Shown: positions 24,655 to 36,795, numbered from the stretch's first letter. The stretch: DNA of 64,000 nucleotides from Linnemannia schmuckeri (GCA_029449235.1 JANATG010000016.1:1488001-1552000); one strand, 5' to 3'. Notes: generated from the sequence alone by a model not told the origin. Made by a program: numbers and translations.

Positions 24655-25540
24655 AAACCAGCAAGACTTGATATGACTCTCTTTGATCTTCCTCTCTTTA
24701 CTTTTTCAGCAATGCCTTGTTTTCTGCTTTTGACTTTTTGACAAAACTAAAAACGACACCTCTCTCGCTCTTCTCCTCCCTGTAAAAAAAAATCAAAAAC
24801 CCTTACTCTCTCATCTGTACCATAGTCGACTCGTCTTCACTCACTCCCACCCCTTCCTTCCTGCCAATAAAAAGAATCATGATACCCACCTTTACTTCTT
24901 TTTTTTTTTTTTTTTTTTCGGTGTTTGACATAGTGTGAATGATGATCAGGCTGATATGATATATGAGGGCATCGATAGATTAATGACTTCTCTTCTTTCC
25001 TTCTCATTCATTCCCCTTTGCTCCTTTCTCTTTTTCACAGAAAGAGGTGCTGGGCATGTTGGATGTGGACGTCAATGTGGAAAACATCAACCTTCCTTTG
25101 TTAACGACATCGAGTCGAATGCCAACAAACGGCCGATAGATTGAAATGATAGAGACCGGCGACAGACGCAAGCACAAGCGTAAGGATTAGTGGCGCAAGT
25201 CGATCCCCTATGCTGGCTTTGGTCAACCAACTTTTGCCCCATATCCTACAAAGCTCTGACAATTTTTGAAAAACGCGGAGTTTTGTATCGGTCATCATGA
25301 TTGACTATAGCCCGACCACTCATAGTTAGAATGTGAATTCGGAAACTTTACACGACGATAGTTCGAATTTGTGGTGAAAATACATTCTAACTATGAGTGG
25401 TCGGTCTGTAACAAAGCAGAAGAAAACCGAAACCCTCCATGCAGAAAAAAAATTTCTACCGAAAACTAGTAATACTTTTTGTTTTAAAATAGATAATAAA
25501 AAAAAGCAAAGAAGGCACATGTGCATGAGCAAGCAATCGT
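24655..25540. other. Convergent intergenic region with T tract and hairpin
   Basis: Between the 3' ends of two convergent genes. It holds a T run at about 24900-24918 and a perfect 23-bp inverted repeat (listed separately). No gene is supported. Confidence 0.5.
25312..25404. repeat. Perfect 23-bp inverted repeat with 47-nt loop
   Basis: CCGACCACTCATAGTTAGAA (start of left arm, 25312-25334) is exactly complementary to 25382-25404. Over 23 bp this is far beyond chance. It sits between two convergent 3' ends, so a transcript from either side would form a strong hairpin; a tiny foldback transposon is the alternative, but I see no flanking target duplication. Confidence 0.85.
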
Positions 25541-27709
25541 TTATTCTTGCGACCTTTTGGACTTTGATGCAGGACTGGCAGTAGTCCGCGCAATCTTTGT
25601 GCAAGCCCTCGCAAACTCATGGCGCTCTTTCATAGTCGCGTCTTGTGCGCCCTCACGCTGTTTCTTCTCCTGTAAGATAAGCGCCGCAAACTCGAGTGCC
25701 GAAGAAAGACACCTCCGCATGCGGCCTCCAAAATTCGAGTCCGTGATCGGTACTGTCATGGAGCCTACTTGAACTAGCCTAAAGGCACCACAGAAATCCA
25801 GCCGGTAGTATTTGGTCTTGTCCGCAAACGACGTCGATCCAAAGACGGAGGCTCCCTTGGGTGGGACAGACTCTTCTGCGATCCGCTTGATCTGTGAGAT
25901 GAGTGTATCGCGTAAAGCGCGCTTGAGTTTATACTCGTCAATATGCCTCTTCCGTGGGTCCGGAGAGAAGAGGACGGATGCTTCTGCAAGATACGCCTGT
26001 CTCCCATCAAGTAAACCCACCCCGTCGGCGAAATGGGTGTGGGCTTTTGGTTCAGTGATGAGATTGCGGTGGGCGTTTTTGCGTTCGTCGACGCCTTGGA
26101 TGGGGACTTCTAGGTATCTGGACGCGATTCCTGCGAGTCGTAATGCGCCGCGAATGATTGGCCAAGTGATGTCGGCGAATGCTTCACGTTCGTTGAGGGA
26201 GTGGGGGATACTCTTGTCTACCTGCAGGTACGTGCCACTAGGAAGGTAGGGAAAAAAGAGAGAAATTAGACTGCTTGCATACCAGGTATGTGGCAAAGAC
26301 GCGCTCAGCTGCATTTCCAAAACAGCATAAACTTACAAGGAGTAGAGAACAGAGTGGACAAACTCCGCAACAGGGTCCAGCATTGGCTCCTTCTTGGCGG
26401 CAAGATACGCTTCCTCAAATCCATACCCAGAAGCGAGGACCCTATCAAAAACTTCCGTCACTGTTGACCAGTTCATGACCAATGACGGCGTCGAGGGTTG
26501 ACATTCCAATGCGGCCGCAAATTCTTCCTCTGAAAGTGAGTTCAGAAAGGGAGACCCCTCAGAGAGATCTGCAACGTATTCGTGTTCTATGGAAGGACCC
26601 CATGGGCGTTCGACAAGGAAGGAGTTGAATGCTGTAAGGAGGTCGATACTCCCGTCTGCTGACTTCCATATCGTTGGCTGGTTAAGATATCCAAATGCAT
26701 CAACAGCTAAAATAAATGATATAATAGACGCGTCAGTACTTTGAGTAGCGATTAATGTGGTTAATGTTGAAGTAGATCCCAGGACTTACTCTCTTTGAAC
26801 TTGACTTGATCCTCTAAGGGGACTTCTTGCTTTGGGGTGGCCAGATCTTTGAGTGAACTCTCTTCAGTACAAGGTGGGTTCATTACGACTGATTGATCCC
26901 TGTCGGTTGGTACTCTTGGAAACGATACTGAAGAGCGATTGTCTTCCTAATGTGAGTATTGTAGAAGCAAGAGCTTTCTGATTGGCTATTTACTGTTGCA
27001 CCTCAATGCGAGAACAGGGCGAGAATACAAATATTAGCCGTTGAGCAGTACCTCAGATTCTGAACTGATAGAGGGAGTCTTGAGACGCGAAGAGGAAGAA
27101 GACGAAAACAAAGGAGAGATTTGTTCCGCATGCGTCTGAATTGAGGATAGCTTAGTCATGGTGAAATCTCCAAGGATCCTGTTACCCTCCCGCAAGATGG
27201 ACGTGTTTGTCACGAGAGTGTCGCGCACAAGTCTGTCTGATTGTCTGTCAGCAAATCCTGCAATTGTATGACTCCGTTTTCGTGTTAGTCGGTCGGCACT
27301 TTGGTGAAGTACTTTTTCTTCTTTCCGGAACTCGGCGGACTATCATATAAGGATCAAGATATTTAATTATCAAAAGGTATTAGTGCCTACAATGTAAAGG
27401 GTAACGGGTGGCAATTATCCCCTTCTCCCTTCCTCCCATCCTCAACTTTACGTCAATATGTTTGAGAAGCTCAGTCGCCCAGTCGTATTTCTTCTGAATT
27501 GCGCGAAGACTTGCTCGAAAGGAGTCAGTGGCGCTCCCATGGTCCTTGAACGTGAACTGGTTGTAGAACGCTTTTGCGCAAGCAGTGAGTGATGAGTAAG
27601 GATGTCCTTTGATAATGAACTGCTGTTGTGCGTGGTGGTGTGCGTTGGTCAAGGCCGCGGCTGCTAGTTTTTCAGCGGTGTTGTTGCTGTTATTTCGTCC
27701 TGTCACCAT
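25541..27709 (-). CDS. Unrecognised 589-residue protein
   Basis: Five minus-strand exons join in phase: 27709-27452, 27339-27052, 26946-26790, 26706-26337 and 26237-25541. The exon 1 donor (GAC|GTAAAG) was chosen because it alone keeps the frame. The first 180 residues are rich in Lys/Arg/Glu and look helical (YDWATELLKHID, RLVRDTLVTNTSILREGNRI), possibly coiled coil. The middle part is more globular (WKSADGSIDLLTAFNSFLVE) and the C-terminal half has well-mixed hydrophobic and charged residues (EREAFADITWPIIRGALRLA; FGGRMRRCLSSALEFAALIL) and a basic end. There is no signal peptide, membrane segment or motif I know. I believe similar hypothetical proteins occur in Mortierella genomes, but cannot verify it here. 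Confidence 0.7.
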
Positions 27710-27934
27710 CGATGTTAATATGTCGCGTCGTTGCTGTGTTGAGCCGAACAGAGGAGTGGTAATATTGGTTCTCTACTAATAATTTTCGACAAAGCCACTC
27801 TGCCCTTCTTTGTCTCTTTCACATTCTCTTCATCACTCTACTCCTACTCTGCCTTCTCTCAATCATCCGCCTATCCCTTGTTACCCTGATTGCTGGACGT
27901 CGTGTGTTTGCATACAACCCCTCGTTTTGCCGGT

Positions 27935-28150
27935 GTTACTTTCTGTGTGCCCTTGTCGAGGTAACTCAGGGTCAGCGACACGCGTTCACCGAACCCACAC
28001 CATCTTCCCAGACCGGCTGGGTGGATCCATGGCAAAAAGCAAACACACGTCGATGGTCCTTGTAGTTTCATGCTCCCCGATCTCGGAGGGGTAGATCTAC
28101 CATCTTTTCCGCTTGCTCAAATCAAGTTAACCTACTGGGAGCAAAAGATG
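27935..28150 (+). mobile_element. Degenerate LTR 3' part followed by a primer-binding-site relic
   Basis: Aligns over about 210 bp with 28229-28447 (shared blocks include CTGTGTGCC, CGCGTTCAC, ACACAC-TCGATGG and GGAGGGGT). It ends in TGGGAGCAAAAG (28136-28147), one or two changes from the TGGTAGCAAAGG primer-binding site found in both Gypsy elements later in the window, so it is best read as the end of an old LTR. Confidence 0.5.
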
Positions 28151-28228
28151 CCCGTCCTTATGCCAGCAGTCTTCCTCCTTCCCTTCACGAGTATATTGTT
28201 CAAAATGTTGTGTGTTTTTGTTTGCAGG

Positions 28229-28447
28229 TGTAAGTATCTGTGTGCCTTTGATAGGTATCTCAAGGTTAGCGACTCGCGTTCACAGGTCCACGCCGTTTCC
28301 CTTTCCAGACTTGTTTGGTGGGTTACAGCAACAAACACACTTCGATGGTTTAGTAGGCTCTCCCTCTCCACTGTGGAGGGGTTGACCTGCCTCTTTGTGC
28401 TTGATACCTTTGAAATCAAGTCAAACCACTGGTAGCAAAGAGCCATA
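28229..28447 (+). mobile_element. Second degenerate LTR end with TGGTAGCAAAG primer-binding site
   Basis: Direct repeat of 27935-28150 with moderate divergence. It terminates in TGGTAGCAAAG at 28430-28440, identical to the primer-binding site of the two Gypsy families at 53549 and 62052. No gag or pol sequence follows; the next sequence is a T run and unrelated DNA. Confidence 0.5.
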
Positions 28448-28510
28448 CAATTTCTCACTCCCTCTTCCTTCTCGTACCTTTTCTAATGTTCTGCCCGCAA
28501 GTGTGGCGGC

Positions 28511-28543
<33 letters not shown>

Positions 28544-28586
28544 GGGGTACCACTTGGCTCGCGACCTCCCCGCGGTGTACCCTGGA

Positions 28587-28617
28587 CTATGGTTCTTTCG
28601 GTCAACGAGAACCATAG
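28587..28617. repeat. Hairpin, 10-bp perfect stem
   Basis: CTATGGTTCT and AGAACCATAG flank an 11-nt loop just after a long T run (28517-28543) and about 130 bp past the 3' end of the UBX gene, which runs on the other strand. It may be a structural RNA relic or a retroposon end. Confidence 0.5.
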
Positions 28618-28747
28618 ACTGACGGCGAGTCACATATAGCATGCTTTCTTTTCAAATAAATTAAGGCAAGAAGATCGTACAATGGTAGCGTTGGCAATGA
28701 CTGTATTGAGGGTTGTTTTCCTGGGCCACCTACTATTGCGCTGTATA

Positions 28748-31136
28748 CTATTCCAGACTTGTTGAGTTCCTATCATCAAATGAAGCATTCAGCTGTTAGT
28801 ACAAGTACAACTCTGAAGAGGGTCATTAAATTCACTCGTCCATAAAAGTCAAGTACTCACCCATTGTAGCTGGTCTCTCTGTCCTTCTTCTTATCACTAA
28901 TTGTTACATACAACACATAAAGAAGCAATTTATCAGTAACATTGTCAACTACAGCATGCAGTTAAGCGACACAACGCATCACAATAAAACTTACGCAGCT
29001 GATCGTGATGTATGATCGCTCTGCGAATTGCTATTGCCGCCTCCTGTGGTAGAGCTGCTTGGCGGGATAGCATTCGCTGCTGACAGAGGATTGTAGTACG
29101 AGACAGTGTTGTAGGCAGACGACGCCAGTTTTCCTGCAAGTCCCAATGCTGACCAGCCATACTCAATGAGTGATGGTACCACACCGTCGCCCGATCCTCC
29201 ATAGGCCGATGACGATGTGGCGGTTTTCTATCATGTCACACACAAAATGAGAAGGATATGTGAGTTGACCATTTTTTCACAACTTGACTAAAAACATAAT
29301 CTAGATTTCAGCAACAGTAAGAGAAGACGTACCTTCAGAACAAGGGTGGCACTAGGGCAGAGCTCGAGGTCACGAAGCATCTTCGACTCGTCCGTAAATG
29401 TCCTGGAGGGGATCAACTGAACAATGTTGTACGCGTTTTCGCCCTCCTGATTCTAAGTTATATACAGTATGACAGCAAGATCAATTATTAATAAGTTCCT
29501 TGATGTAAAGCGATGTCAAGTGAGCAACCAAAGTGAGAACGTACGGCATTGATCCAGTCGCGGACTTGCTCAAGGGTATCAGTAGCCTTAAAGGTGTTGC
29601 GGATACTGGACCCATCAAAGAGACGAATGTTGAGTCGACTCGACTCAAAGGCAAGAGCAGGCGCCGCATCATTCCTGGCCTGCAATAGTCCCGAGTTTTG
29701 TGCACGAATGTCAGAGGGCAGAACCACAGGCGAGTCAAGAGGGCTGCTCTGGGCTGCAGAGGCAGTTATCGCAGCCTGAGCCCTCTCACGCTCAGCCTTA
29801 CGACGAGCTTTGTCGTCTTCTAGAGCTTGTTTGACCCGTTTTTTGTACTCGAGTTCCTCCCGCTTATCCTTTTCTATCTGGTCCTTGAGTTTCTTGGCCT
29901 GTTTTTCCTTCAAATCCTTCTGTGCCTCTGTTAATGTTTTGCTGGACGACCGCCTATCAAGCTCGCGCTTCTTTTCAGCCTAGAATTTGAGGAATAAAGT
30001 AAGATATGTTAAACAAACGTGTAATCCGGTGTCAGATATGTCCGATAATCCATGACACATAGAAAGCTCGCATACCTCTCGCTCTTCCTTTTCCCGCTTC
30101 AGCTTACGTTCCTTCATCAACTCTTTCAGACTAGTAAAGATGGAAACAAAGGCTTTTGTTAGCTGCATGGTCATACAGTGAAGCGAGCTTTTGGTCACCG
30201 TGATCACACTAAAAATCGAAACTTACGCTTCGGCTTGGTTGGCGGTTCTGGCGGGCACATTTCTGGTCAAAGCGGGAGATGATGAGTCGACTGGGGCAGT
30301 TGCGGCCCCTTGGCTCGTGGCAACAGAAGGAGTGGACACAGGAGTAGAGAGAGTTGGAATGATGCTAGCAGACACAGATTCTGTGACCGCAGTTGTAAGT
30401 GGGACACTCACAGCAGGTGAAGTAGGCGCCTCAACAGGAACAGCTGGTGCGGGAAGTGCTGGTGCCACTGCAAGTGTAGGAGCGACGGAGGATGGTGGAG
30501 GAGGGATCTGCGAATGTCCAGCGACTGCCTTCCGAATCCTTTCCAGCATTTGATCGGGGTCCACAGAGCTGTTCATAAAGTCTGCCAACATCCCGTTTCG
30601 AATCAAGTAGAGTGCCGGCACCACCATGATCGGGACTATTCATGTATTCGAAAAGAAACAATGAGGTAAGTACTCTTTACTGAAAATCCGACAGGCCGTA
30701 TCAATTTAACAATCAGCGAGAACGTCGCAGATGAGAAGAGCGCGAAAGGAAAAACCTACAGATCTGGCCAAACATCATGCCATCGGTGGAGTCCTTGACG
30801 AGCTTCAGGGGGATGAGATTCATTTCTGTGAGTTCGGAGGTGACAGCCTCGTTGGTGAATCGACTCTCAAAGATGTGGCTATCACTTCCCTCAATGTTGT
30901 CTATCAGTGAGATTGAAGTCTTGTCAATCAGCGTGCTTTTCAGATAACTATAAGTATCCTTGCCATGGCGCAGATTATCAACTGAGCAAGCCCTCTTTGG
31001 AGACGTCTTTGATACCTTGCACGAGACAGACCATGAGTACAGAGCCTTCAGTGTTTGCCTTCTGGACGGCAGTTGCGACTGAGCCGTCGAACCATGGAGT
31101 TGCAAGTGCTGGTGAGTTGGAGTCTTCAGCGGACAT
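28748..31136 (-). CDS. UBX-domain protein with thioredoxin-like N-terminus (UBXN4/erasin-like)
   Basis: Nine minus-strand exons join in phase: 31136-31016, 30981-30760, 30635-30227, 30130-30076, 29979-29545, 29452-29333, 29227-28995, 28896-28861 and 28769-28748, giving 550 residues. The N-terminal 160 residues (PWFDGSVATAVQKANTEGSV; MVVPALYLIRNGMLADFMNS) resemble the thioredoxin-like fold of UBXN4, including the cis-Pro-type VPALYLI segment. A Pro/Ala/Ser linker and a long Lys/Arg/Glu coiled coil (about 255-350) precede the UBX domain (about 380-455; LNIRLFDGSSIRNTF, then FTDESKMLRDLELCPSATLV). UBX domains bind Cdc48/p97; UBXN4 works in ER-associated degradation. Intron 1 would be only 34 nt, the one weak point of the model. 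The C-terminal tail is Ser-rich and carries no strong membrane hairpin. It is divergent from SURF1. Confidence 0.85.
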
Positions 31137-31453
31137 GGAGGTTGTTTTTCAAGTGAATAGTGTTGCGGCTTTGTTGTAAAGTTTCCTTGACTTGTCCCTG
31201 TTCAGTGGCGTTCTCCTGTCTTGTGGGAAAAAAGATGTTGTCGTATGTCGATGGAAGAAGAGTAAAGAGTAGAGGGCTCGTCATCGTTTTTCTTTGGCAA
31301 GTTCCACGCCTACCTTTTAGGAAAAGCAAGTCACTTGGCATTTGGCGCTAACTTAATTATTTTGCTTACAGTCCCCTCGCGGTTCAAACCGAGCAAAGTA
31401 CCCCTTTTTCGTAGGTCGAATCAACAACTCTTCACACAGACACACAAGTCATC
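31137..31453. promoter_or_regulatory. Shared promoter region of divergent UBX and SURF1 genes
   Basis: The 317 bp between the two start codons must contain both promoters. I see no obvious TATA box; T-rich and CT-rich patches are present. The bidirectional role is inferred from gene geometry alone. Confidence 0.5.
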
Positions 31454-32880
31454 ATGGCCACAGCATGGATGCCCCGGGCAAGGTCATTGCTTCACGAACA
31501 AGCACGGAGGCTTACAACAGGATCAACTTCTAGGACACTCTCAACAACAACCAGCATAATCACATTAACCCCAATCCAATCCCTCAGGACTCTGACTCGT
31601 GTTGGTCAACAGCAACAGCAACAGTCCCTGCAGGATCTCTCACGACCCCTCCAACAAAAGTTTTACACTACCCTTCACCAGTCGTCAAGGACTCAGTCTG
31701 GTCGGAGGCGCTGGGGCCCCGTCACCATTGGACTGGCCCTGTGCCCGATCATCACATTTGGACTTGGCACCTGGCAGGTCCAGCGACTGCGCTGGAAGGT
31801 CGAGCTGATCGAGAATTTGGAGGACAGAATGTCTCTCGACGCTATCCCCCTCCCTCGAAAAGTCAAGTAAGTTGGATGTATCAGGATACCTCGTGAAGTG
31901 TTATTTCTTTGCGTGATATATGATGGAAAGGTTCTGACCTGTCTTTCTTTTTCGACTCGGTGTATAGCTTGAGCGCAGTTGAGGATTTTGAGTATCGCAA
32001 GGTCAAAGTCACTGGAAAGTTCAGACACGATCAGGAAATTCTTTTGGGACCACGGACAAGGGGTGACGGACAGCCTGGATACTTTTTGATCACGCCCTTT
32101 GAACGCTCCAACGGGTACGCACTCAGCCATCAACTGAACACTTTGGAAATATGATTCTTAAGGACCATGAATATGTCACCCACAGGAGCTGATCGTTGTA
32201 CCTACATGTCATGTCTTAACTAGATCCAAGATTCTTGTGAGACGAGGATGGGTGCCACGGGACAAGAAGGAGCAGACTACACGCTTGGATGGTCTGCCAG
32301 AGGGAGAAGTGACATTGGAAGGATTGCTGAGATCAGGAGAGCAAAAGGCATCGTCATTTGTTCCAGAGAATAGCCCTGAGAAGAACGAGTGGTACTCACT
32401 CGATCTAGAGGCCATGGCCAAGCAGTCGGACTCTCAGCCTGTTGTCGTTGAAATGATTCTCGGTAAGTCTCAGGAAACTGCTATTTTCGGTCATGGGTAC
32501 TTGCTATTCATCAACTTGGACCAATTTATTTCTTTGTTGTCCGTTATTCATTAGATACTCCTGCGCATTTGATCAAATCTGATTTAATTGACAAGGATAT
32601 TCCCGTTGGACGCTCGCCAGTCGTCGAACTTCGTAATCACCATAAAGAGTACATCGTTACATGGTATGTTTCAAGGGCTTGTAAAGGACTGTTGCATGGA
32701 TTACCATTATTACTCACGAAACTTGAAAAAAAGATTGCTGATTATCTAACCCACATCTCACTTTAAATGAACATTGATAGGTACTCGCTCTGTGTGGCAA
32801 CGACGGCAATACTCTACATCTTGATGAGGCGACCACCAGCAGCCAAAAAGTCGCCCCAGATGTTGCCTCGTCATGTCTAG
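31454..32880 (+). CDS. SURF1: SURF1/Shy1 family cytochrome c oxidase assembly protein
   Basis: Five exons in phase, 31454-31866, 31968-32114, 32224-32462, 32555-32663 and 32781-32880, give 335 residues. An Arg/Ser/Thr-rich, acid-poor N-terminus (residues 1-80) is a mitochondrial presequence. The first membrane helix is followed by the family hallmark GLGTWQVQRLRWKVELIE (about 103-120); then come FEYRKVKVTGKF, GYFLITPF, VRRGWVPRDKK and the intermembrane-space domain, and a second helix near the C-terminus (YSLCVATTAILYILMRR). SURF1 is an inner-membrane protein that helps haem a/a3 insertion into Cox1 during complex IV assembly. Length, topology and motif order are those of the family. The gene ends 147 bp from the convergent ALG10. 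Confidence 0.95.
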
Positions 32881-33027
32881 ACACCAGCTTCATAGCACCT
32901 TTGACATCTTTAACAAGCATAGAATATAGCATTACCCACATCGTCTCTATTAATTGTCTATGTTTCCTTGGAGTGGTCTAAAATTGCAGCCTTTATTTCT
33001 CTTTGAGCCAGCAAAGGGAGAATTTAT

Positions 33028-35117
33028 TTACCACATGAATCGCTGAACGCCTTCTTGATGGGCCCACCGGAAGGGCTTGCTGAGGAATATCCAGACTGTT
33101 GCTGCATTGATGGCTGTGTAGAAGAGCAGCTCCAGGAACAACCACACGCCTCTAGGTTGACGCATGGCGATCCGGTAGATCAAGTACGGTGTGATAAAGT
33201 AGCGGAACTCTAGCAGTGGCGACGGGATCAATGTCAACATGGTCGCCACTGCGTAAATGACAATCCATAAAATCGTTTGCTCAGTGCCTATTAGATCATA
33301 AGAGAAAAGCACTAGGAGTATTAATACATGAATCTAGGTGAGCAGATGCATATGAGCGTATGGCAATTGGAAGAATGAGGATGCCTCACCAAGAGCTTGC
33401 CAGCAGAACCAGGCTGCTGCCATGTAAGTTGGCACCAATGCAAAAAGAATGATCCCATTATAGCGCGACATGAGTCGCCAGATGTAAAACGTATAGTGCC
33501 TGTTATCTGCCAGCAGGAACGGATGCACGTTTCTATTGTATCGACAGAGCCATGCAAGAAATGAGATTTGGTCAGTTTCACGACTATTTTTGGAGTGGGT
33601 AGTTTGCAGTGATGTATCATTGGACTGATCGAGTCCGTACGTGAACTTGTAAACACAGAGAGTCATGATGGAGGCCACAGTCAGCATGATCAAGGAAGAC
33701 CTACAAGAATTGAAAAATGCGTTGCAAAGTGTCACTTAGCATTGCGGACTAAATTGGCTGTGAAACATAAGAGGAGTCAAGTGCAATGTCATAGCGGGTT
33801 ATACCGGAAAGTAGGTCTCCTGAAGAGGCGGGCCACAGGGACTACGCCCAGGATAGCAAAAATTGACATTCCCGCCGAAAACGCGGCAAAGTAGAACAGC
33901 TGCACCACATGCATTGAAGGAACATGGTTTGAGCGATCACCTATATTGAAGAGGCATAGGAGGTAAGTCATCAGGCGGTTAATGATGACTTCCGCACAGT
34001 CAACTAAGATTAGCGTGGCAAAAAATGTAAAGAGGAATTGCATTCTTACCGAGGACTATGCCACCGTTCCACTTGACAAACGCGGCAAAGCCAGCCAAGA
34101 GTCCCATATATGGCAAGGAAATGGCGATAACCCTGGTGAACTTCGAGAGTAGCATTTGGATAAATCCCGTCAGAGCCTGGATCAGCTGGTATGGCGACTG
34201 TATGAATGCTGCCTTTGGATCAAACCGCCGACGCTCGGCGGGCGTCGAGAGTTCTAAAAGTGCTGTTCCGACAATGAAGAGCGACCAAACGATGTTTGTC
34301 TGCCTGAATGTCACTGCAGCCGCCGATCCCTAAGAGTACAAGGTGTTGTTTTGTCAGTTTCGTTTGTTTTGTTGAATAGATCCGAGTGAAAATGTAGATC
34401 CGTTTGACTTGCTACTAACCAAGGCTGAAATAAAGTGATATCTCTTTTTGGCAGCAAGCCAGGAGAGAAGGATAAAGGCCGAACTTCCACCGTCGGTATA
34501 ATACAAAAAGTTGAAGAACCACAGAACAGGGAAGCAGATGATCACAGCGGCTGAGTTGAGTCGTTCCTGCCGGGAGAGATGTGGGTGAATCGTCTTCAGC
34601 AAGGACGCGACTGTGAAGAGGATGATAAACGTGTAGCTGAGGTTGGTAAGGCGGAGAAGGAGCGCTGAGCAAACTGGTCTTCGTGCTGCGAGTAGAATGT
34701 TGCTAATCACGTATCTGCCAGATACAGACGAGAGAAAAAACAATGGATCAGTCTCTCCTCGGAGAGTCAAACATGCGTTTTTATTCTGACAGCAAAGGCG
34801 GCTTGAAGTGTATCGAGTATGCGTATCTTACAGCCCTGGGGGAGTGGTCAGTTTGGGATCCCATGTCCAGTAATCTCCCTGGCAATACCGCTGTGCCTGA
34901 GGGATATGGAATATCTCGTCCTATTGGGTCATATTGTTCAAATGGTTGGTCAGTGGTATTTTATGGTAGCCGCGCGTTAGGTTGTTCTTTTAACAGGTTC
35001 ACTGCGAACAGGTACCATGTAAGGGTGAGGGACGATCATGTTCCAGATGAAGGAGATGATGATGAGGACAAAGAGATGGAGCGCCACGATGGTCGCGGGG
35101 GTTGATTTGCCCGGCAT
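33028..35117 (-). CDS. ALG10: ALG10/DIE2 alpha-1,2-glucosyltransferase
   Basis: Seven minus-strand exons join in phase: 35117-35016, 34920-34832, 34714-34420, 34329-34050, 33940-33805, 33700-33390 and 33287-33028, giving 490 residues, close to the usual 450-525. The family signature is intact: DEIFHIPQAQ with YC..DYW and WDPKLTTPPGLY near the N-terminus (about 35-67), FRQTNIVW, then GDRSNHVPSMHVVQLFYF, all between many hydrophobic helices. ALG10 works in the ER membrane, adding the third and last glucose, from dolichyl-phosphate-glucose, to the lipid-linked Glc2Man9GlcNAc2 oligosaccharide before transfer to protein. Conserved acidic DE near the start is the expected catalytic element of this GT-C enzyme. 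The start lies just inside a T run (35121-35140). Confidence 0.95.
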
Positions 35118-35329
35118 CGTCTTTTTTTTTTTTTTTTTTTTCTTTTTTTGGCTTTGAGGTTGGAAGAAGGAAGAAGTTGAGCGAAAAGGAGGAATTAGCA
35201 AGCAGGAACACCGACAGTTCAGGTACGACCAGGTTGGGCGTAGTGTGAATGGATGTTGACTGTTCTTGCGATGAGAATTTATACCATGACGATTATCTCA
35301 CGCGAGACCAGAAGGGCGTCAAAAGAATG

Positions 35330-35360
<31 letters not shown>

Positions 35361-36142
35361 AACAGCTTTCGCCGAGCGACAGTGCCCATCGTCTATGGGG
35401 GTGGACTGGACCCCAAGGGGATGGTTGAAAGCAGAAAGAAAGGAAAAAAAAAAAAAAAAAAAAAAAAAAGAGAGGGAAAAACAAAAAAATGAAAACAAAC
35501 AAAAAAAGGGAGGGAGAGAAGGACGGGCGAAGGCAAAGTAGCGGGAAAGGGAGAAACAACGTAAGATTGCCCAATGGTGTTTTATGCTCATCTGCCCGGG
35601 GCATAGTTCTCCTCCCGCCTGATCCAGATCCAGGGTCCCCTTTTTTTTGTCACTCATCCCTTTTATGTCTCGTTGCACCTTTGTTGAGGCAGTGACATGG
35701 TCAGGGCGTGTCTCTGTCCCTCTCTCTCTTTTTGTTGTTGTTGTTGATGTTCTTTTTTGTTTATTTGTTTGCCTGCAGTCTGTATTGTTTTGCATGCAGA
35801 TAGAGCAAACATAAACATAAAAGAAATCTGCTCAGGACCCAGCGTGCTCAAAAGCACACATACATAAAAGAAATTGGATACACTACACCAGACGCAGACA
35901 GGCAAAGCAGAGAGCAGACAGGAGCCAAGAGACACACACACAAAGAAGTGGACACAAAGAAGAAAGTCATCATCTGCTTTTCCCTTTTTTCTTCTTTTTT
36001 TCTTTTTTCTTTTTCTTCCCTTTCTTCCTTGTTGCCCCTTTCCCCTTCCATCTCTCTTACACACACATACACACACACACTCACACACACTCCCTTCGTA
36101 TTCACTGCCATCACTCTCACTCACCCACTCACTCACTCAATC
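35118..36142. other. Divergent intergenic region with three homopolymer tracts
   Basis: Between ALG10 and RAC1 starts. It contains T (35121-35140), A (35329-35358) and A (35446-35469) runs, a CA/CT-rich stretch and a CT-rich leader just before RAC1 (35970-36140). No gene is supported. Confidence 0.5.
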
Positions 36143-36688
36143 ATGCAGGCCATCAAGTGTGTTGTCGTCGGAGGTAAACAGACTCTCTTTCTCTCTTTAC
36201 ACTCTTATCGACACGCCAGTAGGAAGAAGAGACACGCATGACAACAGAAACAACCACCTCTCATTACAAGGCTGCAGGATGCAAGCCAAGTCAAGCCAGG
36301 ACAACAGCAACTCAAACGTCTGGTCGATACTCCCTTCCCCGGCTGGAGTTCGTCTCTCTTATATTTTACTCCTGAACTCCAACAGGTGCGAACTGCGACA
36401 GCCAAGGCAGCCAAGGACACAGGAAACATACTCACCTTCTCCACACTTACCCAGCTACCATTCACGCTCTTATGTTGTGGCAACCAAAACGCACTCTCCA
36501 CTCTTCTTTGCAGTCTCTCGTCGCTACGATCATCATCCTTCCCTCATCATCTACAACATCGCCAGTCAGCGTCATCTCGGGAATAGCGAGAGTAGACTCA
36601 ATCACGAACTGTTGATCGAAAAGAAACAAGAAAAATACTAACCCTTATTTTTTCATGTTCGTCTCTCTGCTCTTTGCTCCTGTTACTT

Positions 36689-36737
<49 letters not shown>

Positions 36738-36738
36738 A

Positions 36739-36795
<57 letters not shown>

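Noticed and set aside
36060..36135. CRISPR-like short repeats
   Set aside because: Only CA/CTCA simple repeats; no repeat-spacer structure anywhere in the window.
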